A stretch of DNA of 25,714 nt from Nocardioidaceae bacterium (GCA_025966335.1 JAICRS010000008.1:1-25714); one strand, 5' to 3'. Shown: positions 7,463 to 16,103, numbered from the stretch's first letter. Notes: a model not told the origin generated them from the sequence alone. Numbers and translations: made by a program.

Positions 7463-8616
7463 TGGTTCCTCAGCCCGGTCGCTCGGCAGAGATCGTCGGA
7501 GACCTCCGCGGTCCGGTCCTCCTTGATCAGCTCGAACAGCTCGAGGGCCCGCTCGCGGTCCCAGTGCACGGCCAGGTCGGCGATCGGCACGGTGCAGGTC
7601 AGTCCGTTCTCCCCGTTGACCCGGGTCATCGCGAACGCGAACCGGGCGGTGTCGAACGGGCCGGTGTCCTCGCCCACTGCGAGGGCGTCGGCGCCGGCGG
7701 CGGCGAGCCGGGCGTAGCGCACCGGGTTGAGGACCGACCACGGCGACAGCGCCTCGTCGCCGACCGCGCTGACCACCTCACGCTGCCGGCGGGCCCGGTC
7801 GATGTCGCCGAGCGCCGAGGTGTGCCGGGACCGGGCGTAGCCGAGGGCCGTCGGTCCGTTCGCCTCCTGGCAGCCCTTCTCGATGTGGAGGTTCGCGAGC
7901 GGGTCGTCCATCGCCTGTTCCGGGCAGATCTCGATCCCGCCGACCGCGTCCACGATGCCGACGAAGCCACCGAAGCCGATCTCGACGTAGTTGTCGATGC
8001 GGATGCCGGTCTCCGACTCGAGGGTCTGCACAAGCAGCTCCGGTCCTCCCAAGGCATAGGCAGCGTTGATCTTCAGGTCGCTTCCCTGGCCGGGGATGTC
8101 CACGATCGAGTCGCGCGGGATGGACAGGAGCAGGTTCGGCCCGTCGCCGGTGTGCAGCAGCATGATCGTGTCCGTGCGCCTGCCCTCGGCCTCACCGGTG
8201 CCGAACCGCCTGCGTTCCTCGGCGGTCAGGTCCTCCCGGCTGTCGCTGCCCACCAGCAGGTACGTCGACCCCGGCTGCGAGCCGGGCCGGTCACCGCCGG
8301 GATCCGCGTCGACCTTCTCGATCTCGGTCCACGCCCAGATCGGCACGGCGACGAGGAACACCAGCCAGAGCAGCAGCAGCACCAGAACCCACCGCAGGGG
8401 GCGCCGTCGGGACTTCGCCGGTCGTCGTGGCGGAGGCGCCGAGCGCGGCGAGGGCCGGTCCGCGGGCCTGTCCCCGGGCCGATCCTCATCCGGCCTCCTG
8501 GCGGTCGGCAGCACCCGGGTCGGCTCGGGGTCGGCCGGCGGACGGCCGGTCGACCCGCCGCCCTTGCGCCGGGTCCCGTACAGCCAGTTGTAGTCGGACG
8601 GGCCGTCATCTGCCAT
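7459..8616 (-). CDS. LCP (LytR-CpsA-Psr) family cell-wall ligase
   Basis: From the ATG at 8616 the protein is 385 residues. A basic, proline-rich cytoplasmic tail (1-75) is followed by one membrane segment (about 76-94) and an extracytoplasmic LCP domain. Family motifs are LVGSDSRED (121-129), RRTDT (146-150), SIPRDS (165-170), KINAAYALGG (182-191), VDAVGG (222-227), YARSRH (260-265) and DIDRARRQ (271-278). These hold the arginines and aspartates that bind the polyprenyl-pyrophosphate substrate. LCP enzymes transfer a lipid-linked glycopolymer to peptidoglycan. The adjacent, divergent galactan cassette makes a galactofuran-like polymer the likely substrate (inference). An in-frame start at 8757 would add 47 residues over the divergent promoter and is rejected. 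TAGCGT seven bases before the ATG suggests a leaderless mRNA. Confidence 0.92.
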   Translation of the reverse strand: MADDGPSDYNWLYGTRRKGGGSTGRPPADPEPTRVLPTARRPDEDRPGDRPADRPSPRSAPPPRRPAKSRRRPLRWVLVLLLLWLVFLVAVPIWAWTEIEKVDADPGGDRPGSQPGSTYLLVGSDSREDLTAEERRRFGTGEAEGRRTDTIMLLHTGDGPNLLLSIPRDSIVDIPGQGSDLKINAAYALGGPELLVQTLESETGIRIDNYVEIGFGGFVGIVDAVGGIEICPEQAMDDPLANLHIEKGCQEANGPTALGYARSRHTSALGDIDRARRQREVVSAVGDEALSPWSVLNPVRYARLAAAGADALAVGEDTGPFDTARFAFAMTRVNGENGLTCTVPIADLAVHWDRERALELFELIKEDRTAEVSDDLCRATGLRNQ

Positions 8617-8623
8617 GGCGCAG

Positions 8624-8629
8624 ACGCTA
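8624..8629 (-). promoter_or_regulatory. -10 element (TAGCGT) of the LCP-crotonase operon
   Basis: On the minus strand TAGCGT fits TANNNT, and the seven bases CTGCGCC separate it from the ATG at 8616. The transcript would start at or next to the start codon. A good -35 is not visible; GTGACC lies 22 bases upstream. Confidence 0.45.
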
Positions 8630-8692
8630 CCGTGCGCCGCCAACGCGCCGCGGTCACCGGCGTGCCTCGACGGCGTGACGCATGTGACTGGT

Positions 8693-8698
8693 GATACT
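8693..8698 (+). promoter_or_regulatory. Possible -10 element (GATACT) for the galactan operon
   Basis: GATACT differs from TATACT at one base and lies 52 bases before the ATG at 8751, in the 134-base divergent interval. The -35 region is weak. An AAAGG ribosome-site candidate follows at 8740-8744. Confidence 0.3.
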
Positions 8699-8750
8699 GG
8701 TCGGGTTCCACCGCACAGGTCCTGCACGAGGACAGATCGAAAGGCCTCCC

Positions 8751-10187
8751 ATGCCACCCGTCTCTTCCCCCGGGCTGGACGACCGGCTGGCGCGCGTCCG
8801 GTTCCGTCGTGCGGTGACCCTGATGATGATGACCCTGGTCGTGCCCGGCTCGGCCCAGCTCGTGGCCGGCCGCAAGCAGGTCGGCCGGATCGCGCTGCGG
8901 GTCTGGCTGGGCCTGGTCGCCGCCCTGGTCCTGGTCGTGCTGATCGGCCTGGTGTGGTCCGGGTTCATCTTCTGGCTGCTGAGCAACACGTTCATGCTGG
9001 GTGTGGTCCGGCTGGTGCTGTTCGCGCTGGCGATCGGGTGGGCCGGCCTGCTCGTCGACGCCTGGCGGCTGGGTCAGCCGCTGGAGATGCGGCAGAAGCA
9101 ACGGCTGGCGATGGTGGGGATCAACGGGTTCCTGTGCTTCTCGGTCGCGGGCACCTTGCTGTTCGCCTCACACGTGGTCGCCGTGCAGCGTGACTTCATC
9201 ACCGCGATGTTCGGCGACGGCGTCGCCTCCGGCGCCCACCAGGGCAGGTACAACGTGCTGCTGCTGGGCGGTGACTCCGGTGCGGACCGCTGGGGACTGC
9301 GTCCCGACAGCATCACCGTCGCGAGCATCGACGCGGAGAGCGGCCACACCATCCTGTTCGGCCTGCCCCGCAACATGCAGAACTTCCCGTTCGAGGAGGG
9401 CTCGGTGATGGCCGAGCAGTTCCCGGACGGGTTCGACTGCGAAGGCTGCTACCTGAACAGCCTGAGCACCTGGGCCGCGGATAACCCGGAGCTGTTCGCG
9501 AAGTACGACAACCCCGGTGTCGAGGCCACCATCGAAGCCGTCGAGGGGATCACCGGCCTCACCATCAACTACCACGTGATGGTCAACCTGCAGGGCTTCC
9601 GCAACCTGGTCGACGCGGTCGGCGGGGTCACCATGAACGTCCGGGACCGGATCCCGATCGGCGGCGTCGGCGCACCGGTCACGGGTTACATCGAGCCGGG
9701 AGTCCAGCGGCTCGACGGCTTCGAGACGCTGTGGTTCGCGCGGTCCCGGGAGAACGCCGACGACTACTCGCGGATGGCGCGCCAGAAGTGCGTGATGAAC
9801 GCGATGCTCGAACAGCTGAGCCCGAAGGTCGTGGTCACCAAGTTCGAGAAGATCGCCCGGGCCAGCGAGGACGTGATCTCGACCGACCTGCCCGCCTCGG
9901 AGCTCGGCCGCTTCGTGGAGCTCGCGCTCAAGGCGAAGTCCCAGCCGCTGGCCACCGTCTCGTTCGTGCCGCCGCTGGTCGACACCGCCCACCCCGACAT
10001 CGCGCTGATCCAGGAGCGGGTGCAGGAGGCTGTCGAGCGGTCGCGCTCGCGCGGTGAGCAGGACGGCACCGAACCGAGGCGCACCAAGCCCGCACCGGCC
10101 GGCGGGACCACCACCGGCGGATCGATCGGCAGCCTCTCCGAGGGGTATGCCGCCAACGACGCTGCCGACCTGTCCGCCGCCTGCTGA
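8751..10187 (+). CDS. LCP-family protein with multi-pass N-terminus
   Basis: The ATG at 8751 follows AAAGG with usable spacing and gives 478 residues; the in-frame start at 8691 lacks support. Hydrophobic stretches at about 22-39, 51-77, 81-103 and 120-142 predict up to four membrane segments, where typical LCP proteins have one (some have three). The LCP domain follows: LLGGDSGADRWGLRPDS (171-187), GLPRNM (204-209), VDAVGG (287-292) and FARSRENADDYSRMARQ (329-345). Most LCP proteins read IPRD in the third block; here it is LPRN. The tail (430-478) is polar, glycine/threonine-rich and ends in cysteine. It heads the plus-strand operon of galactan genes and probably transfers their product to the wall, perhaps with the divergent LCP protein. 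LCP identity is sure; catalytic competence is less so. Confidence 0.9.
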   Translation: MPPVSSPGLDDRLARVRFRRAVTLMMMTLVVPGSAQLVAGRKQVGRIALRVWLGLVAALVLVVLIGLVWSGFIFWLLSNTFMLGVVRLVLFALAIGWAGLLVDAWRLGQPLEMRQKQRLAMVGINGFLCFSVAGTLLFASHVVAVQRDFITAMFGDGVASGAHQGRYNVLLLGGDSGADRWGLRPDSITVASIDAESGHTILFGLPRNMQNFPFEEGSVMAEQFPDGFDCEGCYLNSLSTWAADNPELFAKYDNPGVEATIEAVEGITGLTINYHVMVNLQGFRNLVDAVGGVTMNVRDRIPIGGVGAPVTGYIEPGVQRLDGFETLWFARSRENADDYSRMARQKCVMNAMLEQLSPKVVVTKFEKIARASEDVISTDLPASELGRFVELALKAKSQPLATVSFVPPLVDTAHPDIALIQERVQEAVERSRSRGEQDGTEPRRTKPAPAGGTTTGGSIGSLSEGYAANDAADLSAAC

Positions 10188-10196
10188 GGTCCCGGA

Positions 10197-10202
10197 TAGG
10201 GT
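10197..10202 (+). promoter_or_regulatory. -10-like TAGGGT before the GT2-GT2 gene
   Basis: TAGGGT fits the actinobacterial TANNNT hexamer and is followed by exactly seven bases and then the GTG at 10210. It lies in the 22-base gap after the LCP gene. GGATAGG at 10194-10200 could instead serve as a ribosome site for the same GTG, so the two readings compete. Confidence 0.35.
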
Positions 10203-10209
10203 GCTCGGC

Positions 10210-12015
10210 GTGTCTCCCCGGGTCGTTGCCGTCGTCGTCACCTGGAACCGGCGCGACCTGTTGCAGGAGTCCCTCGCCGCGGTGGCCGCACAGACCGCGG
10301 CCCCGGTCGCCGTGGTCGTCGTCGACAACGCCTCCACCGACGGGACCACCGAGCTGCTGCGCGAGGACTACGCGGACCTGGAGCTGGTCCACCTCAGCCG
10401 GAACACCGGGGGAGCGGGCGGCTTCGCGGCCGGGATGGAGCGTGCGCTCACCTTCGAACCGGACCTGGTCTGGCTGCTCGACGACGACACCGTCCCCACG
10501 CCGTCGGCCGCCGCGGCGCTGGCCTCGGCCTGGGAGCGCTTCGTCGGCGGGCACGGGCAGCGCCCGAGCGTGCTGGCCAGCAAGGTGGTCTGGACCGACG
10601 GGCGCGACCACCCGATGAACACGCCGCGCACCAAGCCGGGCGCCTCGGCCGCCGAGCGCCGGGCCGCCGCCGCCGTCGGCGCCACCCCGATCCGCTCCGC
10701 GTCCTTCGTCTCGATCATGTGCGACGCCGCCGCGATCGCCGAGCGGGGCCTGCCGGTCGCCGACTACTTCTTGTGGAACGACGACTTCGAGTACTCCACC
10801 CGGCTCATCCGGGACCGGGTGGGCCTGTACTGCCCCGACAGCGTCGTCGTGCACAAGACCCGCGTGTTCGGCTCCACCGACGCCGACCCCGGCGAGCGGT
10901 TCTTCTACGAGGTGCGCAACAAGCTCTGGCTGTTCACCCGGAGCGCCGGTCTGAGCCCGCTCGAGAAGGTGGTGTACGGCGGCTCCACGCTGCGCCGCTG
11001 GGCCCGGACATTCGCCAGGTCGCACGACAGGAAGACCCTCGCCGTCGCGATGGCGAAGGGCGTCCGGGCCGGCCTCGCGAGCGGCCCGCGCCCCAACGGC
11101 GCCGTCCTGGGGGCAGCCGGCTGGGCGGCCCTCGACGACGTCCGTCCTGCGCAGACCCGCACCGAGCAGCCGTTCAGCCTGCTGATGGCGGTGTACTCCG
11201 GCGACGACCCGGCGTTCCTGCGCCAGGCGTTCACCTCGACGGTCCACGAGCAGACCCGCCGCCCGGACCAGGTCGTCCTGGTGCAGGACGGTCCGGTCGC
11301 GGAGGACCTCGAGGCGGCGATCGCCGACCTGGCAGCCACCAGCCCGGTCCCCGTGCAGCACGTGGTGATGGAGCACAACGTCGGGCTGGGTCCGGCTCTG
11401 GACCGGGGGCTGGAGACCTGTGCGCACGAGATCGTCGCCCGGATGGATGCCGACGACGTCAGCTTCCCCGACCGGTTCGAGCGACAGCTTCCGCTGGTCG
11501 AGGCCGGAGCCGACATCGTGGGCTCCGGGCTGGTCGAGTTCGGCGATGCCGTGGACGACGTGGTGGGCCGGCGTACGCCCCCGACCGACCCCGCGGACAT
11601 CCGCCGGGTGATCAGGTTCCGGGACCCGTTCAACCACCCGACGATCGTCTACCGCAAGAGCGCGGTCCTGGCCGCCGGCGGCTACACCGACATGGCCCTG
11701 ATGGAGGACTACCTGCTGTTCACCCGGATGGTCGAGGCAGGTGCAAGACCGGCGAACGTGGCCGACCCGTTGGTCTACTACCGGGTCGGCGCCGGCGCCT
11801 ACGCACGGCGTGGCGGCACCGAGCTGCTGCGCTCCGAGCTGGCGCTCCAGCGCCGCTTCCGGCAGCTCGGGATCACCACGCGCGGGGAGTACCTGCGCAA
11901 TGTTGCGGTCCGCGGCGGATATCGTCTGGTGCCGGAGGCGGTGCGCAGAACCGCCTATCGGGCCCTGATCGCGAACCGGGGCGCACGAATCGGCCGGAGC
12001 CGAACCGGCCGATAG
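10210..12015 (+). CDS. Bifunctional GT2-GT2 glycosyltransferase fusion (GlfT1-like N-half)
   Basis: From the GTG at 10210 the protein is 601 residues; longer readings from 10201 or 10054 lack a ribosome site or overlap the LCP gene. It contains two complete GT-A modules. The first (1 to about 310) has VVTWNR (9-14), VDNASTDGT (38-46), LDDDT (90-94) and WNDDFEY (189-195), a pattern shared with GlfT1, which adds the first galactofuranose residues to the lipid-linked primer. The second (about 320-600) starts again with FSLLMAVYSGDD and has VQDG (358-361), MDADD (412-416), FNHPTIVYRKS (474-484) and MEDY (498-501), as in EpsE-like GT2 enzymes. No membrane segment is seen. The gene lies between the LCP gene and glf, so the first module probably makes galactan; the sugar added by the second is unknown. 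Confidence 0.88.
   Translation: MSPRVVAVVVTWNRRDLLQESLAAVAAQTAAPVAVVVVDNASTDGTTELLREDYADLELVHLSRNTGGAGGFAAGMERALTFEPDLVWLLDDDTVPTPSAAAALASAWERFVGGHGQRPSVLASKVVWTDGRDHPMNTPRTKPGASAAERRAAAAVGATPIRSASFVSIMCDAAAIAERGLPVADYFLWNDDFEYSTRLIRDRVGLYCPDSVVVHKTRVFGSTDADPGERFFYEVRNKLWLFTRSAGLSPLEKVVYGGSTLRRWARTFARSHDRKTLAVAMAKGVRAGLASGPRPNGAVLGAAGWAALDDVRPAQTRTEQPFSLLMAVYSGDDPAFLRQAFTSTVHEQTRRPDQVVLVQDGPVAEDLEAAIADLAATSPVPVQHVVMEHNVGLGPALDRGLETCAHEIVARMDADDVSFPDRFERQLPLVEAGADIVGSGLVEFGDAVDDVVGRRTPPTDPADIRRVIRFRDPFNHPTIVYRKSAVLAAGGYTDMALMEDYLLFTRMVEAGARPANVADPLVYYRVGAGAYARRGGTELLRSELALQRRFRQLGITTRGEYLRNVAVRGGYRLVPEAVRRTAYRALIANRGARIGRSRTGR
11989..12013 (+). other. Perfect 9-bp inverted repeat at the end of the GT2-GT2 gene
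   Basis: ATCGGCCGG and CCGGCCGAT are exact reverse complements around a 7-base loop, and the structure ends on the first base of the stop codon. It has no T tract. It could be a weak terminator, a pause or a processing site between the fusion gene and glf, or chance in GC-rich sequence. Confidence 0.35.
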
Positions 12016-12018
12016 ACT
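12013..12018 (+). promoter_or_regulatory. Possible -10 element (TAGACT) for glf
   Basis: TAGACT begins on the stop codon of the preceding gene and fits TANNNT. It would give a 5' leader of roughly 20 bases containing AGGAG (12037-12041) before the GTG at 12047. No -35 is evident, so an internal operon promoter is only possible. Confidence 0.25.
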
Positions 12019-12046
12019 GACCGCTGCCCCCATCTCAGGAGTTTGT

Positions 12047-13222
12047 GTGTTGAACGCTGACCTCGTGGTCGTCGGGTCCGGATTCTTCGGGCTGACGATC
12101 GCCGAACGCTGTGCCAACGAGCTCGGGCTGAAGGTGCTCGTCCTCGAACGCCGGCACCACATCGGCGGAAATGCCTACAGCGAGCCGGATCCCGAGACGG
12201 GTATCGAGGTGCACGTGTACGGCGCGCACCTGTTCCACACCTCGAACGAGAAGGTGTGGGACTACGTGACGCGGTTCACGAAGTTCACCGACTACCAGCA
12301 CCGGGTGTACACCACGCACAACGGCGAGGTGTACCCGATGCCGATCAACCTCGGCACGATCAACCAGTTCTTCCGTGCCGCCTACACCCCGGACGAGGCG
12401 CGGGCGCTGATCCGGGAGCAGGCCGCCGAGCTCAACGGCAAGGAGCCGGAGAACTTCGTCGAGAAGGGCGTCTCGCTGATCGGCCGGCCGCTCTACGAGG
12501 CGTTCATCGCGCACTACACCGCGAAGCAGTGGCAGACCTCGCCGGAGGACCTGTCGGCCGACATCATCAGCCGGCTCCCGGTCCGCTACACCTACAACAA
12601 CCGCTACTTCAACGACACCTACGAGGGGCTGCCGGTCGACGGCTACACGGCCTGGCTGGAGCGGATGGCCGACCACCCGAACATCGAGGTGCGGCTGAAC
12701 ACCGACTTCTTCGACGCCCGCGACGAGTACGTCGGCAACGTCCCGGTCGTCTTCACCGGCCCCGTCGACAGGTACTTCGACTACGCGCACGGCCGCCTCG
12801 GCTGGCGTACGCTCGACTTCGAGCGCGAGGTGCTCCCGGTCGGGGACTTCCAGGGCACGCCGGTGATGAACTACCCCGACGAGGACAAGGCCTACACCCG
12901 GATCCACGAGTTCCGGCACTTCCACCCCGAGCGCGACTACCCGGGTGACAAGACCGTGATCATGCGCGAGTTCTCCAGGTTCGCGGAGGGCAACGACGAG
13001 CCCTACTACCCGGTGAACACGCGGGCGGACCGCGAGGGCCTGCTGAGCTACCGCGATCTCGCCGGTAAGGAGCCGGACGTGTTGTTCGGCGGCCGGCTCG
13101 GCACGTACAAGTACCTGGACATGCACATGGCGATCGGCTCCGCGCTGACCATGTTCGAGAACAAGCTCAAACCGCACTTCGCCGCCGGCGAGGCGCTGGT
13201 GAGCGGAGGAGTCGACGAATGA
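12047..13222 (+). CDS. glf: UDP-galactopyranose mutase
   Basis: The protein is 391 residues, the normal length. The GTG at 12047 follows AGGA (12037-12040) with six bases between; a TTG at 12050 is the next codon. The FAD-binding Rossmann motif GSGFFG (10-15) opens the protein, followed by LERRHHIGGNAY (33-44) and YGAHLFHT (58-65), hallmarks of prokaryotic UGM. The flavoenzyme interconverts UDP-galactopyranose and UDP-galactofuranose, the donor for galactofuran synthesis. Its stop overlaps the start of the GlfT2-like gene (ATGA, 13219-13222), as expected for supplier and user of UDP-Galf. The combination of mutase, GlfT1-like module and GlfT2-like enzyme makes galactofuranose synthesis very likely in this organism. 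Confidence 0.97.
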   Translation: MLNADLVVVGSGFFGLTIAERCANELGLKVLVLERRHHIGGNAYSEPDPETGIEVHVYGAHLFHTSNEKVWDYVTRFTKFTDYQHRVYTTHNGEVYPMPINLGTINQFFRAAYTPDEARALIREQAAELNGKEPENFVEKGVSLIGRPLYEAFIAHYTAKQWQTSPEDLSADIISRLPVRYTYNNRYFNDTYEGLPVDGYTAWLERMADHPNIEVRLNTDFFDARDEYVGNVPVVFTGPVDRYFDYAHGRLGWRTLDFEREVLPVGDFQGTPVMNYPDEDKAYTRIHEFRHFHPERDYPGDKTVIMREFSRFAEGNDEPYYPVNTRADREGLLSYRDLAGKEPDVLFGGRLGTYKYLDMHMAIGSALTMFENKLKPHFAAGEALVSGGVDE

Positions 13223-15210
13223 CCACCGTACGCAGGGTTCTGCAGCGGGTCGTGCTGCCAGCCGACCGCGACATCGACGTCCTCCCGCTGTACGTCGACC
13301 GGGACAAGGCCCAGCTGGAGCCGGAGGCACTGCCGGGCGGCAAGGACGCTGAGGTCTCACGGGCGCTGCTGCTGCAGCCGATGTCGACCGGCGAGTCGCT
13401 GCACCCGGACGCGATCCTGGACCGGCACCGGCTCACTGTCCAGGCCGGACAACGGGTCTCCTTCGGCACCTACTTCAACGGCTTCGCGGCGAGCTACTGG
13501 CGGATGTGGACCGTAGTGGAGGAGGTGACGCTCAACGTCACCGTGACCGGGCTCGGTGCGAGCGTGATCGTCTACCGCTCCATGGCCAACGGTCGCTCGC
13601 AACGCGTCGAGTCCGCGTCCGTCGACGAGAGCGGTTCGGGCAGCTTCAGCTTCGACCTGACGCTCAAGCCGTTCGGGGACGGCGGCTGGTACTGGTTCGA
13701 CGTGGTCGCCGGCGACGAGGACGTGACTCTGCAGGAGGCGACCTGGGTGGCCGAGGTCCCCGAGGAGCGCGCCGGCTCAGGCACCGTCACGATCGGCATC
13801 ACCACGATGAACCGGCCCGAGTACTGTGCCAACCTGCTCACCCAGCTCGGTGAGGACGAGGACGTCCAGGCCATCCTCGACGAGCTGCTGGTCATCGAGC
13901 AGGGCACCCAGAAGGTCGTCGACGACCCCGGGTTCGCCAAGGCGGAGGCGTCGCTGGGGGACAAGCTGCGGGTCATCGAGCAGGGGAACATCGGCGGCTC
14001 GGGCGGATTCGCCCGGGCGCAGTACGAGACCCTGCAGGCGGGCCGGTCGAAGTACGTGCTGTTCCTCGACGACGACATCGTCGCCGAGCCGGAGAGCGTC
14101 GTACGGGCGGCTACCTTCGCCGACCTCACCCGACGGCCCACCATCGTCGGTGGACACATGTTCAGCCTCTACTCCCGCTCCCGGCTGCACAGCTTCGGTG
14201 AGGTCATCAACCGCTGGCGTTTCTGGTGGCAGTCGCCGAGCACCGTGCACAGCGACTGGGACTTCGCCGGCCGCAACCTGCGCAGTGCCCGGTGGCTGCA
14301 CCGCCGGATCGACGTGGACTTCAACCCGTGGTTCATGTGCCTGATCCCCACCGAGGTGGTGCGGGAGATCGGGCTGAGCCTGCCGCTGTTCATCAAGTGG
14401 GACGACTCGGAGTACGGCGTGCGGGCGTCCTCGCACGGGATCCCGACGGTGACCCTGCCCGGTGCGGCCGTGTGGCACGTCCCGTGGACGGACAAGAACG
14501 ACGCGCTGGACTGGCAGGCCTACTTCCACCAGCGCAACCGCACCATCGCCGCTCTGCTGCACTCGCCCTACCCGCGCGGCGGTCGGCTGGTCCGGGAGAG
14601 CTTCAACCACCAGGTCAAGCACCTGCTCGCGATGCAGTACTCCACCGCGGAGCTGCGGCACCGGGCGCTCGAGGACGTGCTTGCCGGACCGGAGAAGCTG
14701 CACGAGGACCTGCTCACCAAGCTGCCCGAGGTGCGGGCTCTGCGGGCGGAGTTCGACGACGCGCGCACCGCTGTCGACCCGGACGCCTTCCCGCCGGTCA
14801 AGCGGGAGAAGCCGCCGAAGCGGGGCAAGGAGCCCACCGAGCCGAGAGGCATGGTCGGCCAGATGATCACCGCAGGGCTCAGCGCCGTCCGCCAGGCGCG
14901 TCCGGCCAGGAAGCTCTCGCGCAAGCATCCCGAGGCACGGCTCCCGGCGATGGATGCGCGGTGGTGGATGCTGGCGCAGTTCGACTCCGCGGTCGTCTCG
15001 ACCACCGACGGGACCATGGCCTCCTGGTACCACCGCGACCCCGCGAAGTTCGCGGACCTGATGAAGCGCACGGTGGAGATCCACCAGCGTCTCTACCGGG
15101 AGTGGCCCGAGCTGGCCAAGCACTACCGCACGGCGCTGGACGACATCGTGTCCGAGGAGCAGTGGGCGCGGACCTTCGAGTCGTCGGTGAAGAAGCCCGA
15201 CGGTTCATGA
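13219..15210 (+). CDS. GlfT2-like galactofuranosyltransferase
   Basis: The 663-residue protein has the architecture of mycobacterial GlfT2: an N-terminal beta-sandwich (about 20-180), a GT-A catalytic domain (about 188-440) and a helical C-terminal region. Catalytic marks are TIGITTMNRPEYC (191-203), the metal-binding LDDD (283-286), WDDSEY (394-399) containing the likely base, and the metal-ligand histidine in VWHVPW (418-423). GlfT2 polymerises Galf from UDP-Galf onto a lipid-linked acceptor at the cytoplasmic face. A stretch rich in lysine and proline (about 527-545) precedes the C-terminal helices. Start and stop overlap the neighbouring genes by four bases each, so it is coupled to glf and the exporter. 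Whether it alternates beta-1,5 and beta-1,6 linkages as in mycobacteria cannot be read from sequence. Confidence 0.93.
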   Translation: MTTVRRVLQRVVLPADRDIDVLPLYVDRDKAQLEPEALPGGKDAEVSRALLLQPMSTGESLHPDAILDRHRLTVQAGQRVSFGTYFNGFAASYWRMWTVVEEVTLNVTVTGLGASVIVYRSMANGRSQRVESASVDESGSGSFSFDLTLKPFGDGGWYWFDVVAGDEDVTLQEATWVAEVPEERAGSGTVTIGITTMNRPEYCANLLTQLGEDEDVQAILDELLVIEQGTQKVVDDPGFAKAEASLGDKLRVIEQGNIGGSGGFARAQYETLQAGRSKYVLFLDDDIVAEPESVVRAATFADLTRRPTIVGGHMFSLYSRSRLHSFGEVINRWRFWWQSPSTVHSDWDFAGRNLRSARWLHRRIDVDFNPWFMCLIPTEVVREIGLSLPLFIKWDDSEYGVRASSHGIPTVTLPGAAVWHVPWTDKNDALDWQAYFHQRNRTIAALLHSPYPRGGRLVRESFNHQVKHLLAMQYSTAELRHRALEDVLAGPEKLHEDLLTKLPEVRALRAEFDDARTAVDPDAFPPVKREKPPKRGKEPTEPRGMVGQMITAGLSAVRQARPARKLSRKHPEARLPAMDARWWMLAQFDSAVVSTTDGTMASWYHRDPAKFADLMKRTVEIHQRLYREWPELAKHYRTALDDIVSEEQWARTFESSVKKPDGS

Positions 15211-16103
15211 CCACCCAGGTCGCCGACCCGGGTCGGGTCCCGGACGCTCCGCTCGTCGCCCCTGGGGACAACGGCGGGCTGCACAACGTTTTCCGGCAGC
15301 GCTACCTGCTCAGGCTCCTGGTCCGCAAGGAGCTGCAGGCGCGCTACCAGGGATCCGTGCTCGGCCTGCTGTGGTCCTACGTGCTGCCGTTGGTGCGGTT
15401 CCTGGCCTACTTCCTGGTGATCGGGTTCATCTTCAACATGACCCGCGGGATGACGAACTTCGCCATCCACATCTTCACCGGCCTGGTGATGGTGCACTAC
15501 TTCACCGAGACCTTCTCCTCCGGCACCCGGTCGATCGTCAAGAACAAGGGCCTGGTGCGGAAGATGAGCCTGCCCCGGGAGATGTTCCCGGTCGCCGCGA
15601 TGCTGGTCTCCGCCTATCACACGATCCCGCAGCTGGTGATCCTCGTCGTGGGCGTCGCGCTCACCGGATGGAGCCCCGAGCCGCTCGACTTCGCGGCCGG
15701 ACTGCTCGGGTTCTCGATCATCGCGGTGTTCGGGATGGGGCTGGCCCTCATCTTCAGCGCGGCCAACGTGTTCTTCAAGGACTTCCAGAACATCGTGCAG
15801 ACGTTCACGATCTTCGTCACCTGGTCGGTGCCGATGATCTATCCCTACGACCGGATCGCGGACCTCTTCGAGGGGACCTGGGTGGAGCAGGCCTACCTGG
15901 CCAACCCGATCGCGAACGGCGTGATCCTGTTCCAGCAGCTGTTCTGGGTCCCGACGGTCGGGCCCGACGCGGAGTACCCGGCCGTGATGCCCGACCATCT
16001 CTTCACCCGCGGCCTGATCGTCCTTGCCGCCTGTCTGGTGCTGCTGGCGGTCGCGCAGTGGATCTTCACCCGCCTCGAGGGCAAGTTCGCGGAGCGTCTC
16101 TAG
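15207..16103 (+). CDS. ABC-2 type polysaccharide exporter permease (Wzm-like)
   Basis: From the ATG at 15207, which overlaps the preceding stop, the protein is 298 residues. Six membrane segments are predicted at about 52-77, 84-101, 128-152, 163-187, 198-213 and 268-287. The segment RYQGSVLGLLWSYVLPL (46-62) is the conserved entry of ABC-2 permeases such as Wzm, TagG and the mycobacterial galactan exporter Rv3783. With the adjacent ATPase it should move the lipid-linked galactan across the cytoplasmic membrane. The frame is open far upstream, but that part is a shadow of the GlfT2-like gene. The ATPase gene starts directly after the stop with no gap. Confidence 0.93.
   Translation: MTTQVADPGRVPDAPLVAPGDNGGLHNVFRQRYLLRLLVRKELQARYQGSVLGLLWSYVLPLVRFLAYFLVIGFIFNMTRGMTNFAIHIFTGLVMVHYFTETFSSGTRSIVKNKGLVRKMSLPREMFPVAAMLVSAYHTIPQLVILVVGVALTGWSPEPLDFAAGLLGFSIIAVFGMGLALIFSAANVFFKDFQNIVQTFTIFVTWSVPMIYPYDRIADLFEGTWVEQAYLANPIANGVILFQQLFWVPTVGPDAEYPAVMPDHLFTRGLIVLAACLVLLAVAQWIFTRLEGKFAERL

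Noticed and set aside
10054..10209. Upstream start of the GT2-GT2 fusion within the LCP gene
   Set aside because: The added residues are a shadow of the LCP C-terminus; the GT-A fold begins right at the GTG at 10210.
9928..12162. Antisense open frame of 744 codons opposite the GT2-GT2 gene
   Set aside because: Composition is arginine/glycine/valine-rich shadow sequence without motifs; the plus strand encodes two clear glycosyltransferase modules.
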